Positions 34,464 to 43,040 of a DNA stretch of 64,000 nt are shown piece by piece. Positions within the stretch are counted from its first letter, which is position 1. Each line of letters starts with the position of its first letter. The stretch spans positions 62,001 to 126,000 of the forward strand of contig NZ_JASZYE010000005.1 of assembly GCF_030317145.1 (NCBI RefSeq). Direction: 5' to 3'. Made by a program: the position numbers and the translations under genes. A model generated the notes under the pieces. It was not told where the DNA came from and ran no database searches. It was given only the letters and a program-made list of their open reading frames with translations. The DNA is from Variovorax flavidus. Lineage in GTDB: Bacteria > Pseudomonadota > Gammaproteobacteria > Burkholderiales > Burkholderiaceae_C.

Positions 34464-35303
34464 ATGTATGCGACCACCGCGAATTCGGTATGGCCCGCCA
34501 AGTGGCCCGCGACTGTGCAAGCCGTTGCGTATGCGCAAGTGGGGGACTTCTTCAAGATGCTGATCCAACACAAGGAGTCGGACTTCGCGGCCTGTGAGTT
34601 CTGCCGGACGATGAACAGTCTCAATGCGGTTCGTTGCGCGACCTGTGGGGGATCGCTGACTCCGTCGTCCGACGAGCCGGCATCGTCCGAACTTCCGAAG
34701 CCCGCCAGGACTTCGGTCTCCGACGCTCGAGCATTGCGCAGCGTTCTGACGATGGTCCTGATACCGCCGCTGCTCCTGTTCGTCGGTTTCGCCGCATGGC
34801 ACCAACTGCAATTCGAGAACCATGAGCCAGCCGCTACATTCGCCAAGTCCATCTCCTCGCCCGCCAGAGACGCAGTGTTGAACCCGGCCGCGGCGGCCTC
34901 CCCGCAGCAAAAAATCGTGTCGGACTTGTTGGCCAGCAAGAAGAATTCCAGCGGCCACGAGCAAGTGGAGGGCGGCACATTGTTGGCCCCTCCCCCTGAA
35001 GTCCAGGCCTTGGCACCCGAACCGGAAGACAGGAGCCGCTCTTCGAACGTCGGGGATCCGGCTCCGGCCCATGCACCGAGGTTGGCTCCGAGCCGCACCA
35101 TCAGCAAGGAGATGGCGGCCGGATCGGTCCGTCAACGCCCGGACCTTCTGGCGGGATGCAACGGGCGTGGCTTCCTGGCACGTGCCGTCTGCGTCAACAA
35201 CCGTTGCGCGGAGCCGGGCGCTGCACGCCTCGGACAATGTCGGGAAGCGGTGCGCCAGCGCCGAATTGACGAGGCACGCCGCAATCCGTTGTTGATGGGG
35301 TGA
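34464..35303 (+). CDS. Zinc-ribbon membrane protein with Cys-rich C-terminal motif
   Basis: 279 residues. After a short helical N-terminus there is a zinc-ribbon CEFCRTMNSLNAVRCATCGG (about 42-61), a single membrane helix (about 93-112, VLIPPLLLFVGFAAW), a long low-complexity linker rich in Ala, Pro and Ser, and a compact C-terminal block (about 230-270) with four Cys: LAGCNGRGFLARAVC, VNNRC and GQC followed by an Arg-rich helix. Topology would place the ribbon in the cytoplasm and the Cys block outside. The C-terminal block resembles a motif I have seen on other Burkholderiales envelope proteins, but no function is known to me. The ATG has AAAGGAG six bases upstream. Confidence 0.7.
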   Translation: MYATTANSVWPAKWPATVQAVAYAQVGDFFKMLIQHKESDFAACEFCRTMNSLNAVRCATCGGSLTPSSDEPASSELPKPARTSVSDARALRSVLTMVLIPPLLLFVGFAAWHQLQFENHEPAATFAKSISSPARDAVLNPAAAASPQQKIVSDLLASKKNSSGHEQVEGGTLLAPPPEVQALAPEPEDRSRSSNVGDPAPAHAPRLAPSRTISKEMAAGSVRQRPDLLAGCNGRGFLARAVCVNNRCAEPGAARLGQCREAVRQRRIDEARRNPLLMG

Positions 35304-35323
35304 GCCACGCGTTCGCCAAAAGA

Positions 35324-35358
35324 AAATGGCCTAGAGATCAAAAATCTCTAGGCCATTT
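35324..35358 (-). terminator. Strong hairpin terminator after tRNA-Arg
   Basis: Perfect 15-bp stem AAATGGCCTAGAGAT / ATCTCTAGGCCATTT with a 5-base loop. On the minus strand TCTTTTGG follows, matching termination of tRNA-Arg. It can also act on transcripts arriving from the plus-strand gene that ends at 35303. Confidence 0.9.
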
Positions 35359-35365
35359 CGAAGAG

Positions 35366-35442
35366 TGGTGCGGCTGGCAGGAATTGAACCCACGACCCCT
35401 TGGTTCGTAGCCAAGTACTCTATCCAACTGAGCTACAGCCGC
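35366..35442 (-). tRNA. tRNA-Arg (anticodon ACG)
   Basis: 77 nt on the minus strand. Acceptor GCGGCTG/CAGCCGC, D-arm TAGCTCAGTTGGATAGAG, anticodon stem CTTGG/CCAAG with loop CTACGAA (anticodon ACG, to be read as ICG), T-loop TTCAATT and encoded CCA. Confidence 0.97.
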
Positions 35443-35847
35443 ACAGCTTGCGAGTATAGCATGCATTTTTGACCTGCTTCCAGTCGACCTTCTTTCATGT
35501 AACGCTGGATATGCATTCGGGCCGATCGCACGGACCGGCTCCGCGGATCGAAATGATGTTTGCCTCAGGCCCGTTGCGCCTCTGGAAGGCCCGCGCTGCA
35601 ACCGTCTCACGCGCGTGACGCTTCATGACGAGCGCTCTCCCCTGCGTGGATGACACGCGACATTTCGTGGATTCCCAACCTGCCAAAAAATGCAACAGCG
35701 TGCAAGAATGCGACGCCGAATTAAGCAGCGCCCGCAGATTCGACCCCTCAAGGCGCAATCCTGCGCGCAGACCCAAGGTACTTCGATTCGGAGTCTACGA
35801 AAGGTGCGCCAAGTGGAATCTCTTGCCTCTCTCACGGCAGTCGCGTC
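35443..35847. other. 405-bp spacer upstream of the isoprenoid-type operon
   Basis: It holds the promoter-side flank of tRNA-Arg and presumably the promoter of the operon starting at 35848. It is less GC-rich around 35453-35515 than its surroundings. No convincing gene, repeat or operator was recognised. Confidence 0.5.
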
Positions 35848-38112
35848 ATGACGCCGCCGATCCGCGTGGCCATCGTGGGTGGCGGGTGCGCCGGCATCGC
35901 GACAGCGTGGCAGATCAGCGAGTTCGTGCGCCTGAGCCAGGCGCAGGCCGAGACCGACCGCAAAGCCGGCAAGGGCAAGGGCGACTTCACCGACTTCCAG
36001 ATCACGGTCTACGAACAGAGTTGGCGTCTCGGCGGCAAGGGCGCATCGGGGCGCGACAGTTCGGGTCGCATCCGCGAGCATGGCCTGCACATCTGGCTCG
36101 GCTTCTACGAGAACGCCTTCGCGATGATGCGGCACTGCTACGACGAGGTGCGCAAGGCTCCATGGGGGCCGGAGGGCAGCGACAAGCAGAAACGCCAGCG
36201 ACTGCCGCATGAATCCTTCGACGAAGCCTTCTTTCCCGAACCGCACATCGGCGTGGCGACCAAGAACCGCAGCGGCCAATGGGAGGCGTGGTCGGGCATG
36301 CTGCCGCCGATGAAGGGCCTGCCGGGCACCGAACTGGACGACCGCACCAACCCCTTCACGCTGGCCGGCTACCTCGCGCGCTGCATCGGACTGAGCAAGG
36401 CGCTGATACACAGCGTGGTCGCGCCGCCTTCCGGCGTGTCGCCCAAGGGCTCGCGTTCAACGCTCGACGAGTCGATCGAGCTCGACTTCGGCTTCGATGC
36501 CGTGCGCTCGCCCGGCGTGGTGATCGACCGCATGGCACGGCTGCTGCGCGTCGGCGCGTTGACCACGGCCGCAGGCGTGCTCCAGGGCGCGACCATTCTC
36601 GAGAACTGGTTGCGTGAGCGCGACCCGGCGCCGCAGTTCACGTCGACGGTGATGAGCTTCATGGAGGCCCTGGCCGCGCAGACGCGCCGACAGCTCACCG
36701 ACCTCGTGGGCATCGACGAGCAGCTTCGGCGCAAGACCGAGATCATCGACCTGATCATGACGATCGTCGTCGGGCTGTACCGCGACCGCGTGCTGTTCGA
36801 CTCGCGCGGCCTCGACGCGATCAATCACATCGACTGCAAGGACTGGCTCATCAAGCATGGCGCAATGCGCAGCTCTGTCGAGTCGCCATTCGTCACGGGC
36901 CTGTACGACCTCGCGTTCTGCTACCGCGACGGCGACCGCAACAAGCCGGCGCTCGCGGCGGGACAGGCGCTGCGCGGCGCGTTGCGCATGTTCTTCACGT
37001 ACCGGGGCGCGCTGTTCTGGCGCATGCGTTCGGGCATGGGCGACACCGTGTTCGCGCCGCTGTACCAGGTCCTCAAGGACCGGAAGGTGGATTTCAGGTT
37101 CATGCACGAACTCAAGAACATCGACTTCGTCGGCGACCCCGACAAGGACGAGCCCGTGCACATTGCCAGCATGAGTTTCGAAACCCGCGGCAGCACGAAG
37201 GACCTCAATGGCTACGCGCCCCTCGACGCCGCCGGATGCTGGTCCCACGAGCGACCGCCGAAGTTCGCCAAGACGAATCCGTCACCGGTCACGCTGAACT
37301 ACGGCAAGGAGTTCGACGTCGTCGTGTTCGCCATGGGCATCGATGACTTCCGCACGATCTGCGAGCAAGACCCGAACGGCCTGTTCAAGAAACTGCCGCG
37401 CTGGAACGAAATGCAGAAGCACGTCAAGACCGTGGGCACACAGGCGGCGCAGGTCTGGCTCGACACGAGCGTCGAAGACCTCGGCTGGCGCCGCGGCTCG
37501 GCGCTGGTGTCCGCGCTCGACCATCCCTTCGAGTCGTGGGCCGACATGACGCATACCTTTGCCGCGGAGCGCGCGTGGCGCGAGCAGATGGGCGAGAAGC
37601 CGAACGCCAAGAACCTCCAGGACGACGCCACCCGCTCGGTCTCCTATTTCGTCGGCCTGCTGAGCGATGCCGACATCAAGGCACAGGGCGAAGACGCCAC
37701 GAAGATCGAGGAGAAGGTGCGCAAAGACCTTCAGGAGTTGCTCGCCAAGCGGGTCGAGCCGCTGTGGCCGGACGCCTTCAAGAGGGATGACAAGGGCAAT
37801 CTCAAGACGCCGCTCGACCGTCTCGTCGACGCGAAAGGCAAAGGCGTCGGAGCCGACGCCATCACCGCGCAGCACGTGCAGGGCAACTTCCGCGGCTCCG
37901 ACCGCTACACGCTGGCGCTGCCCGGGTCGCTCGAACACCGCATCTCGCCGCTCGACGCCTCGGTGGTCAACATGACCATCGCCGGCGACTGGACGGAGTG
38001 CGGCTTCAACGAAGGCTGCATCGAGGCGGCCGTGATGTCGGGAATGCTCGCCTCGCACGCCATTTGCGGCTTTCCCGCTCTCGAGGACATCGTGGGGTAC
38101 GACCATCCATGA
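35848..38112 (+). CDS. FAD-dependent desaturase/amine-oxidase-like oxidoreductase
   Basis: 754 residues. The N-terminal dinucleotide fold VAIVGGGCAGIATAWQ (GGGxAG at 11-16) is followed, after a roughly 20-residue basic insertion, by VYEQSWRLGGKGASGRD with the ribose-binding Glu. REHGLHIWLGFYENAF is a hallmark of the carotenoid/phytoene-desaturase-like branch, and the C-terminal MTIAGDWTECGFNEGCIEAAV is the second FAD-binding segment. It is larger than phytoene desaturases (about 500). First gene of a five-gene operon containing an isoprenyl diphosphate synthase, so an isoprenoid substrate is likely (inference). Its stop overlaps the next start (ATGA). Confidence 0.82.
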   Translation: MTPPIRVAIVGGGCAGIATAWQISEFVRLSQAQAETDRKAGKGKGDFTDFQITVYEQSWRLGGKGASGRDSSGRIREHGLHIWLGFYENAFAMMRHCYDEVRKAPWGPEGSDKQKRQRLPHESFDEAFFPEPHIGVATKNRSGQWEAWSGMLPPMKGLPGTELDDRTNPFTLAGYLARCIGLSKALIHSVVAPPSGVSPKGSRSTLDESIELDFGFDAVRSPGVVIDRMARLLRVGALTTAAGVLQGATILENWLRERDPAPQFTSTVMSFMEALAAQTRRQLTDLVGIDEQLRRKTEIIDLIMTIVVGLYRDRVLFDSRGLDAINHIDCKDWLIKHGAMRSSVESPFVTGLYDLAFCYRDGDRNKPALAAGQALRGALRMFFTYRGALFWRMRSGMGDTVFAPLYQVLKDRKVDFRFMHELKNIDFVGDPDKDEPVHIASMSFETRGSTKDLNGYAPLDAAGCWSHERPPKFAKTNPSPVTLNYGKEFDVVVFAMGIDDFRTICEQDPNGLFKKLPRWNEMQKHVKTVGTQAAQVWLDTSVEDLGWRRGSALVSALDHPFESWADMTHTFAAERAWREQMGEKPNAKNLQDDATRSVSYFVGLLSDADIKAQGEDATKIEEKVRKDLQELLAKRVEPLWPDAFKRDDKGNLKTPLDRLVDAKGKGVGADAITAQHVQGNFRGSDRYTLALPGSLEHRISPLDASVVNMTIAGDWTECGFNEGCIEAAVMSGMLASHAICGFPALEDIVGYDHP

Positions 38113-38915
38113 AGCAAGATGCCAACGGTCGCTGGGTCCGTGAAGAGCCTGCTGCACTCGGGCCCAACCGCGCATTCGGCGGCTACTACCGCAGCGCCGA
38201 CCGGCAGGTCCGCGGCAAGCTCCTGCGCGGCGTGCCATTGCAGACCACCGAGGACGCCGTCGTCGCTGCTGTGCAGATGGGCTATCGCGTCGTCGATTCG
38301 CAGATCGACCGCGGCATGCGCGTCGCGCGTCGCCTGCGGGGCGCGGCCGAGCGCCAGGGCAGCGGCGATCCGGGCCAGATGCTCGACTCGGCCGAGCGGC
38401 TGGCGAGCAAGGCGCTGCTCGCAGGCCTTCAATGGCTGGAGGACTCGGCCGCCGAGCCGGGCAGCCCGGTCAAGCGGCTGCTGTCGGCCGAGTACCGCAT
38501 GGTCGGCTCCATCTTCGGCCTGAACAAGGACGACGAGAAGGCGAACGACGGCGAGCGCAGGCGCGGCAGGGCCGGCAAGGACGCCCCACGTCCGCCCAAG
38601 GAGGACATCCAGCCGCCGGCTGCCGTGCCCTACGCGGTATCGGTGCTGCACGAGCCCGGCAGCGCAAAGCGTGCAGTGACCGTGTGCAGCATCAGCCTTG
38701 CCGACGGTGCACTGGCCGGCGACGCCGAACTGGCCTTCTATCACCTCAAGGACGCATCGACGAAGGTGCTCACGGGCCGGCTCTCCGCTGTCGCCCCGGG
38801 CAAGCTGCGGCTGCGGATCGCCACCGACAAGGAGCATCCGCCCGGCCGATGGCGCGCCGCGGTTTGCCGTCAGCCCGACGACGAGCAGGTCGGCGTGGTC
38901 GAAATCGAGCTCTGA
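38109..38915 (+). CDS. Unknown protein of the isoprenoid-type operon
   Basis: 268 residues, no family recognised. The N-terminal half (about 1-150) is mostly helical and Ala/Arg-rich, with a basic patch (GERRRGRAGKDAPRPPKED) near 160-175. The C-terminal part (about 185-268) alternates short hydrophobic strands and could be a small beta-sandwich. No signal peptide or membrane helix is visible. It is translationally coupled to the oxidoreductase (4-bp overlap) and 10 bp before the isoprenyl synthase, so it probably acts in the same process. Confidence 0.7.
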   Translation: MKQDANGRWVREEPAALGPNRAFGGYYRSADRQVRGKLLRGVPLQTTEDAVVAAVQMGYRVVDSQIDRGMRVARRLRGAAERQGSGDPGQMLDSAERLASKALLAGLQWLEDSAAEPGSPVKRLLSAEYRMVGSIFGLNKDDEKANDGERRRGRAGKDAPRPPKEDIQPPAAVPYAVSVLHEPGSAKRAVTVCSISLADGALAGDAELAFYHLKDASTKVLTGRLSAVAPGKLRLRIATDKEHPPGRWRAAVCRQPDDEQVGVVEIEL

Positions 38916-38925
38916 GGACACGACG

Positions 38926-39990
38926 ATGGGCTTCAACGACACGCGCAAGTTTGCCGACGCCGAGGCCGACGACCGCCTCGTCAACGAGATGTTCGCCCAG
39001 TACGGCGAGCTCACGCGCAAGCACCTGCGTGCCTACCTGCCCGAGACCGAGCCCGGCACCTACCTGCACGAGCTGATCGCCGACTATCCGCAGCGCGGCG
39101 GCAAGATGATGCGTCCGAGCCTGTGCATCGCATCGGCCTGTGCCTTCGGCGCATCGGCCGACGACGCGGTCGCTTCGGCGGTCGCCATCGAGCTGCTGCA
39201 CAACGCGCTGCTGATCCACGACGACATCGAGGACGACAGCGACGAGCGCCGCGGCACGCCGACGCTGCATGCCCTGCACGGCCTGCCGCTGGCGCTCAAC
39301 GCGGGCGATGCGCTGGGCCTGCTGAGCCTGCGGCCGCTGAAGGACAACGTGCGCCGCCTCGGCCTTACGCTTTCGATGCGCATCTTCGAGGAAACCGAGC
39401 GCATGGCGTGGGAAACCACCGAGGGCCAGGCGCTGGAGCTCGGCTGGCGACGCGACAACCGCAGCGACGTCGACGACGAGGGCTATCTCACGATGGTGCT
39501 CAAAAAGACCTGTTGGCTGACGACGATCCACCCGCTGCGCATCGGCTGCCTGATCGGCACGCGCGGGCGCGCACCGCTCGACCCGCTGATCCGCCTCGGC
39601 TTCTTCTTTGGCGCCGCGTTCCAGATCCAGGACGACCTGCTCAACCTCGAGCCGGGCGCCGACTACGGCAAGGAGCTGGCGGGCGACCTGCTCGAAGGCA
39701 AGCGCACGCTGATGCTGATCCACGCGATGCGCAAGGCGACGGCCCCGGAGCGCGCGCGGCTCCAGCGCTTCCTGGCGCGGCCGCGTGCCCGACGCACGCC
39801 GGCGGAGGTCGCGTGGGTGCGCGCGCTCTTCGACAAGACCGGCGCGATGGAGCATGCACGGCAGATGGCGCGGGGCCTCGCGGGCGCCGCGCTGCACGAG
39901 TTCGAAGGCGCGTTCCATGGCAGGCCGGAAGGCCGCGACCTGCAGTTCATTCGCGCGCTCATCACGTGGGTGCTGCGGCGCCTGCATTGA
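38926..39990 (+). CDS. Trans-isoprenyl diphosphate synthase family protein
   Basis: 354 residues. It should condense isopentenyl diphosphate with allylic diphosphates, giving a C15-C20 or longer chain. GGKMMRPSL precedes the first aspartate-rich motif HDDIEDD (Asp99-Asp103), and the second reads QDDLLN at Asp236, followed by GKELAGDLLEGKRTLMLIHA. The second motif ends in Asn where many have Asp, as in some GGPP synthases. Length exceeds IspA (about 300), with a helical C-terminal addition. GAGGA lies 7 bases upstream. It is unlike a housekeeping IspA/IspB locus and belongs to this operon. Confidence 0.88.
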   Translation: MGFNDTRKFADAEADDRLVNEMFAQYGELTRKHLRAYLPETEPGTYLHELIADYPQRGGKMMRPSLCIASACAFGASADDAVASAVAIELLHNALLIHDDIEDDSDERRGTPTLHALHGLPLALNAGDALGLLSLRPLKDNVRRLGLTLSMRIFEETERMAWETTEGQALELGWRRDNRSDVDDEGYLTMVLKKTCWLTTIHPLRIGCLIGTRGRAPLDPLIRLGFFFGAAFQIQDDLLNLEPGADYGKELAGDLLEGKRTLMLIHAMRKATAPERARLQRFLARPRARRTPAEVAWVRALFDKTGAMEHARQMARGLAGAALHEFEGAFHGRPEGRDLQFIRALITWVLRRLH

Positions 39991-40015
39991 CGACGATGTC
40001 TTGGAGGGACAGCCG

Positions 40016-41212
40016 ATGGCCAAACGATTCCTGCTCTATGGGGCCACCGGCTATTCGGGCCGACTGATCGCGGCCGAGGCGGCACGCCGCTGGGGCAACC
40101 GCACGAACCCCGGTCGTTCCTGCGAGCTGGTGCTTGCCAGCCGCGACCGGCGCGCGCTGGCGGAACTGGCCGAAGACCTCAAGCTCGACTACCGCGCCTT
40201 CAGCCTCGACTATCGCGAGCCGGTGGTGCGCGCGCTCCATGGCTTCGACGTGCTCATCAACGCGGCCGGCCCCTTCGACCAGACGGCCGAGCGCCTCGCC
40301 AAGTCGGCGCTCGACGCCGGATGCCACTACGTCGACATCAACGGCGAGGTGGACGTGTACAAGCGCCTCGACGACCTGCACTATTTCGCGCAGAACCGCG
40401 GGCTGGCGCTGGTGTGTGGCGCGGGCCATACCGCGACCTTGTCGGACCTGATGCTCGACACGGCGCTCCACGATATCCCGAAGGATGAGCTTGCGGGCGG
40501 CATTGCGCGCATCGCGGTGGCGCGCATGAAGTACCTCTCGCGCGGCAGTGCCCGCACCATGATGCGCATGGTGCGCGAGCAGGTCACCGTCGCGCGCACC
40601 GACCCCGACAGCGAGACGAAGGGGCTCGTGCTGTCGCACGTGCCTGTCGGCAAGCTCGAGCGCAGCTTCGACTTTGGCGGCGGCGAGCCGAAGCACGGCA
40701 GCGGGATCCGCATCGCCTCGGCCGCGAACCTCATCGACACGCTCGCGGCGCGCCACACGGCCGAACGCCGCGAGGCCGGGCTCCGCCGCATCGAGTCGTA
40801 CATCGAGATGCCGACCTCGATGCGCGTCGCCTACCAAGCGGCGTCTATCGGGGCCGTCGGCTTTCAGCTGCCGATCCTGCGAGAGCTCAGCCGCTGGCAG
40901 ATCGACATGCTGCCCGAAGGCCCCGATGCGAACGAGCGCGCGGACAATTCGCACCGTGTCGTGCTGCAGATCGAGGACCGCTACCGCGAACTCGTCGTCG
41001 ACTGGTGCATCGTCACCGGCGACCCCTACGAGTTGACGGCGCGGCTCGTCCTCGCCGTCGCGCGCAAGGTCGCGGAGGCCGCATCGGCCGGCGGATGGCG
41101 GACACCCGCCGACGTGCTCGGCCTGTGGCACCCGCTCTTCAATCAGGGGCTGGACAGTCCCTTGATCGGCTGCCGACCGGTGCGCCCGCTGGTGCGCGCC
41201 GCCCAAACCTAG
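40016..41212 (+). CDS. Saccharopine-dehydrogenase-fold NAD(P)-dependent reductase
   Basis: 398 residues. The Rossmann motif is LLYGATGYSGRL (Gly9 onwards), followed by VLASRD and VLINAAGPFDQTA, as in the Sacchrp_dh_NADP family. This family includes trans-acting enoyl reductases of mycobacterial lipid synthesis as well as many uncharacterised reductases. The remainder contains CGAGHTATLSDLM and a C-terminal segment with VDWCIVTGDPYELTARL. GGAGG is correctly spaced. In this operon it may reduce a double bond or carbonyl of the isoprenoid product (inference). Confidence 0.82.
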   Translation: MAKRFLLYGATGYSGRLIAAEAARRWGNRTNPGRSCELVLASRDRRALAELAEDLKLDYRAFSLDYREPVVRALHGFDVLINAAGPFDQTAERLAKSALDAGCHYVDINGEVDVYKRLDDLHYFAQNRGLALVCGAGHTATLSDLMLDTALHDIPKDELAGGIARIAVARMKYLSRGSARTMMRMVREQVTVARTDPDSETKGLVLSHVPVGKLERSFDFGGGEPKHGSGIRIASAANLIDTLAARHTAERREAGLRRIESYIEMPTSMRVAYQAASIGAVGFQLPILRELSRWQIDMLPEGPDANERADNSHRVVLQIEDRYRELVVDWCIVTGDPYELTARLVLAVARKVAEAASAGGWRTPADVLGLWHPLFNQGLDSPLIGCRPVRPLVRAAQT

Positions 41213-41227
41213 CCACGCGAGCGCGTC

Positions 41228-43036
41228 ATGCCACATTCGTTCTGGATTGCCACGATGCCATTGGACTCCGCGAGGCTGCATGACCATGCACGCTCGGCGG
41301 ACTTCGCATTGCGCGAGGCCATCGACGCCGGCAGGGCCGGCGCGCTGGCGGTCGAGATCATCCGGGACGATCAAGCGCCAGAGCGGCTGGCGCTCCTGCT
41401 GTCCGTCGCCGACCACATCGACTCGCCGACCCAGTTCACCTGCTGGCTCGCCTACTCGAACGACCCGGGCTGGTGCAACCGCTTCTGCACCTTCGGCATT
41501 CCGATGCTGGAGGCCAGGATCGAGTTGATCGACGACTACCTCAAAGTGCATGCAGCCGTCTACCCGACGCGCCTCGGCCTCGCCCCCTTGGTCCTGTCCG
41601 ATCAACCGGTCATCGAGATTCATGGTGTCGATCCGGGTCCCGGTGGCGAATCCGACCTGGAGAGTTCGCTGCAGCCGTGGTACGAGCAGTTGTTGAGCTC
41701 GCCCGACGTTGCGCAGCAGACGCGCGACGTGCTGACGCGGCCGACGACCTGGAAGCTGCAGCGCAACGACCTCCGGTCGATGGCCAAGAGAGACTCAGGC
41801 ATCAAGGTCCAGGCTGCCGCGTATCCCGATCTCGCCGCGATCATTGAGGCGCAGGGCGCGGCGCCCGCGCTGTCGGGACTGACGGCAGGCAGGCTGGTCG
41901 ACTCGGCCCAGTCCATTCTTGTCGACGGCAGATCCCGCATGCCCGGGCCGCCGTCGCCGCCGCCCCCACCGTTACCCGCCCCTCAGCGCCGGACATCCGA
42001 CAGCGTGTTCGGCCGGCCACGGTTTCGCTTCGAGGATGTCGAGATCGTCGGCTTTCGCGTGGAGCTGCCCGAGCGGACCCTGCCTGCGCTGCAGGAGTTG
42101 GCCAATGGACTGAACTTCCATCGCGACCTCGGCGGCAGCTGCGCCGACTTCAGCTATCGCGTGTCCACACCGACCGTCGTGATCGAGCTGCTTCGCTACG
42201 GCAAGATGCGGTCGCTCGAACCCCTGGCGCCGCTGCAGAGCGAGGACTCCATGTCGCAGCATGAGCTCATCGTGCGGCTGCTGGTCGGCAAGGTCGACGA
42301 CGACGGCTCGCAGGCTCGCGACGCGGCGCAGTATGTGCCTGCGCTCTTCGTCGACAACCCGTGGTCGAAGTTCGTCGGCCGCGAGATGCAAGGCTTCAAG
42401 AAAGAGATCGCGGAGTTCTGCATCGAGGGGCTGTCGGGGCCCGACTCCCAGCTTGCCATTCAGCCTGTCGGCAGGGACGGCAGACTGCCCGGCGAAAAGA
42501 GGATCGAAGCGCTTACGAGCATCGTCCAGGTGCGCCTGCCGCCGCGTTTCGGACAAGTCGGCAACGCGCCGGCCTCGCCGCTGCTCGACATCCAATACCC
42601 CCTGGGCGGAATCGACGACGACCGCTTCGACCGCGTCGACATCGATGCCATCCTCAACAGTTCGGTATTCACCAGTTCACGCTGGCGGCAAATCGACTTC
42701 AATGACACCGACTTCCGCCGATCGTTCGCGCGCCAGGCCATGAAAGATGGCTTTCATCGCTACCGCAGCGTGCAGGTCACGCCGGTCGACAGCCGCAACC
42801 TGCCCAAGACATGGATCAACGGCGGCTTCACGCTGAAGGACGTCCAGGCGCAGTTCCCCATCGGCGTCGCAGTCCTCAAGCTCACCGAGCTCAGCAAGGA
42901 CGAGGACGACGGCTGGTCCCGGTTGTGCCAGATCCTGGAAGGCGAGGACATGCTCGAGATCAGCCTGCCGACCGGCGACTGGTACCGCCTCAAATGCTCC
43001 ATGGACCTGAGCATCGAGAACGGCCTGGACTGGTGA
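41228..43036 (+). CDS. Large uncharacterised protein, last gene of the isoprenoid-type operon
   Basis: 602 residues in two halves joined by a proline-rich linker near residue 240-253. No signal peptide or membrane helix. The C-terminal half contains PWSKFVGREMQGFKKEIAEF (about 378-397). This is reminiscent of the GRE..G.PKK region of acetoacetate decarboxylases, whose second-half Lys is catalytic, but the spacing differs by a residue, so this is only a hint. The start is at the first ATG, 15 bp after the reductase; an internal ATG at 41255 is possible. The gene ends 4 bp before the stop of the convergent cyclase/ATPase gene. Confidence 0.65.
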   Translation: MPHSFWIATMPLDSARLHDHARSADFALREAIDAGRAGALAVEIIRDDQAPERLALLLSVADHIDSPTQFTCWLAYSNDPGWCNRFCTFGIPMLEARIELIDDYLKVHAAVYPTRLGLAPLVLSDQPVIEIHGVDPGPGGESDLESSLQPWYEQLLSSPDVAQQTRDVLTRPTTWKLQRNDLRSMAKRDSGIKVQAAAYPDLAAIIEAQGAAPALSGLTAGRLVDSAQSILVDGRSRMPGPPSPPPPPLPAPQRRTSDSVFGRPRFRFEDVEIVGFRVELPERTLPALQELANGLNFHRDLGGSCADFSYRVSTPTVVIELLRYGKMRSLEPLAPLQSEDSMSQHELIVRLLVGKVDDDGSQARDAAQYVPALFVDNPWSKFVGREMQGFKKEIAEFCIEGLSGPDSQLAIQPVGRDGRLPGEKRIEALTSIVQVRLPPRFGQVGNAPASPLLDIQYPLGGIDDDRFDRVDIDAILNSSVFTSSRWRQIDFNDTDFRRSFARQAMKDGFHRYRSVQVTPVDSRNLPKTWINGGFTLKDVQAQFPIGVAVLKLTELSKDEDDGWSRLCQILEGEDMLEISLPTGDWYRLKCSMDLSIENGLDW

Positions 43037-43040
43037 AGCG

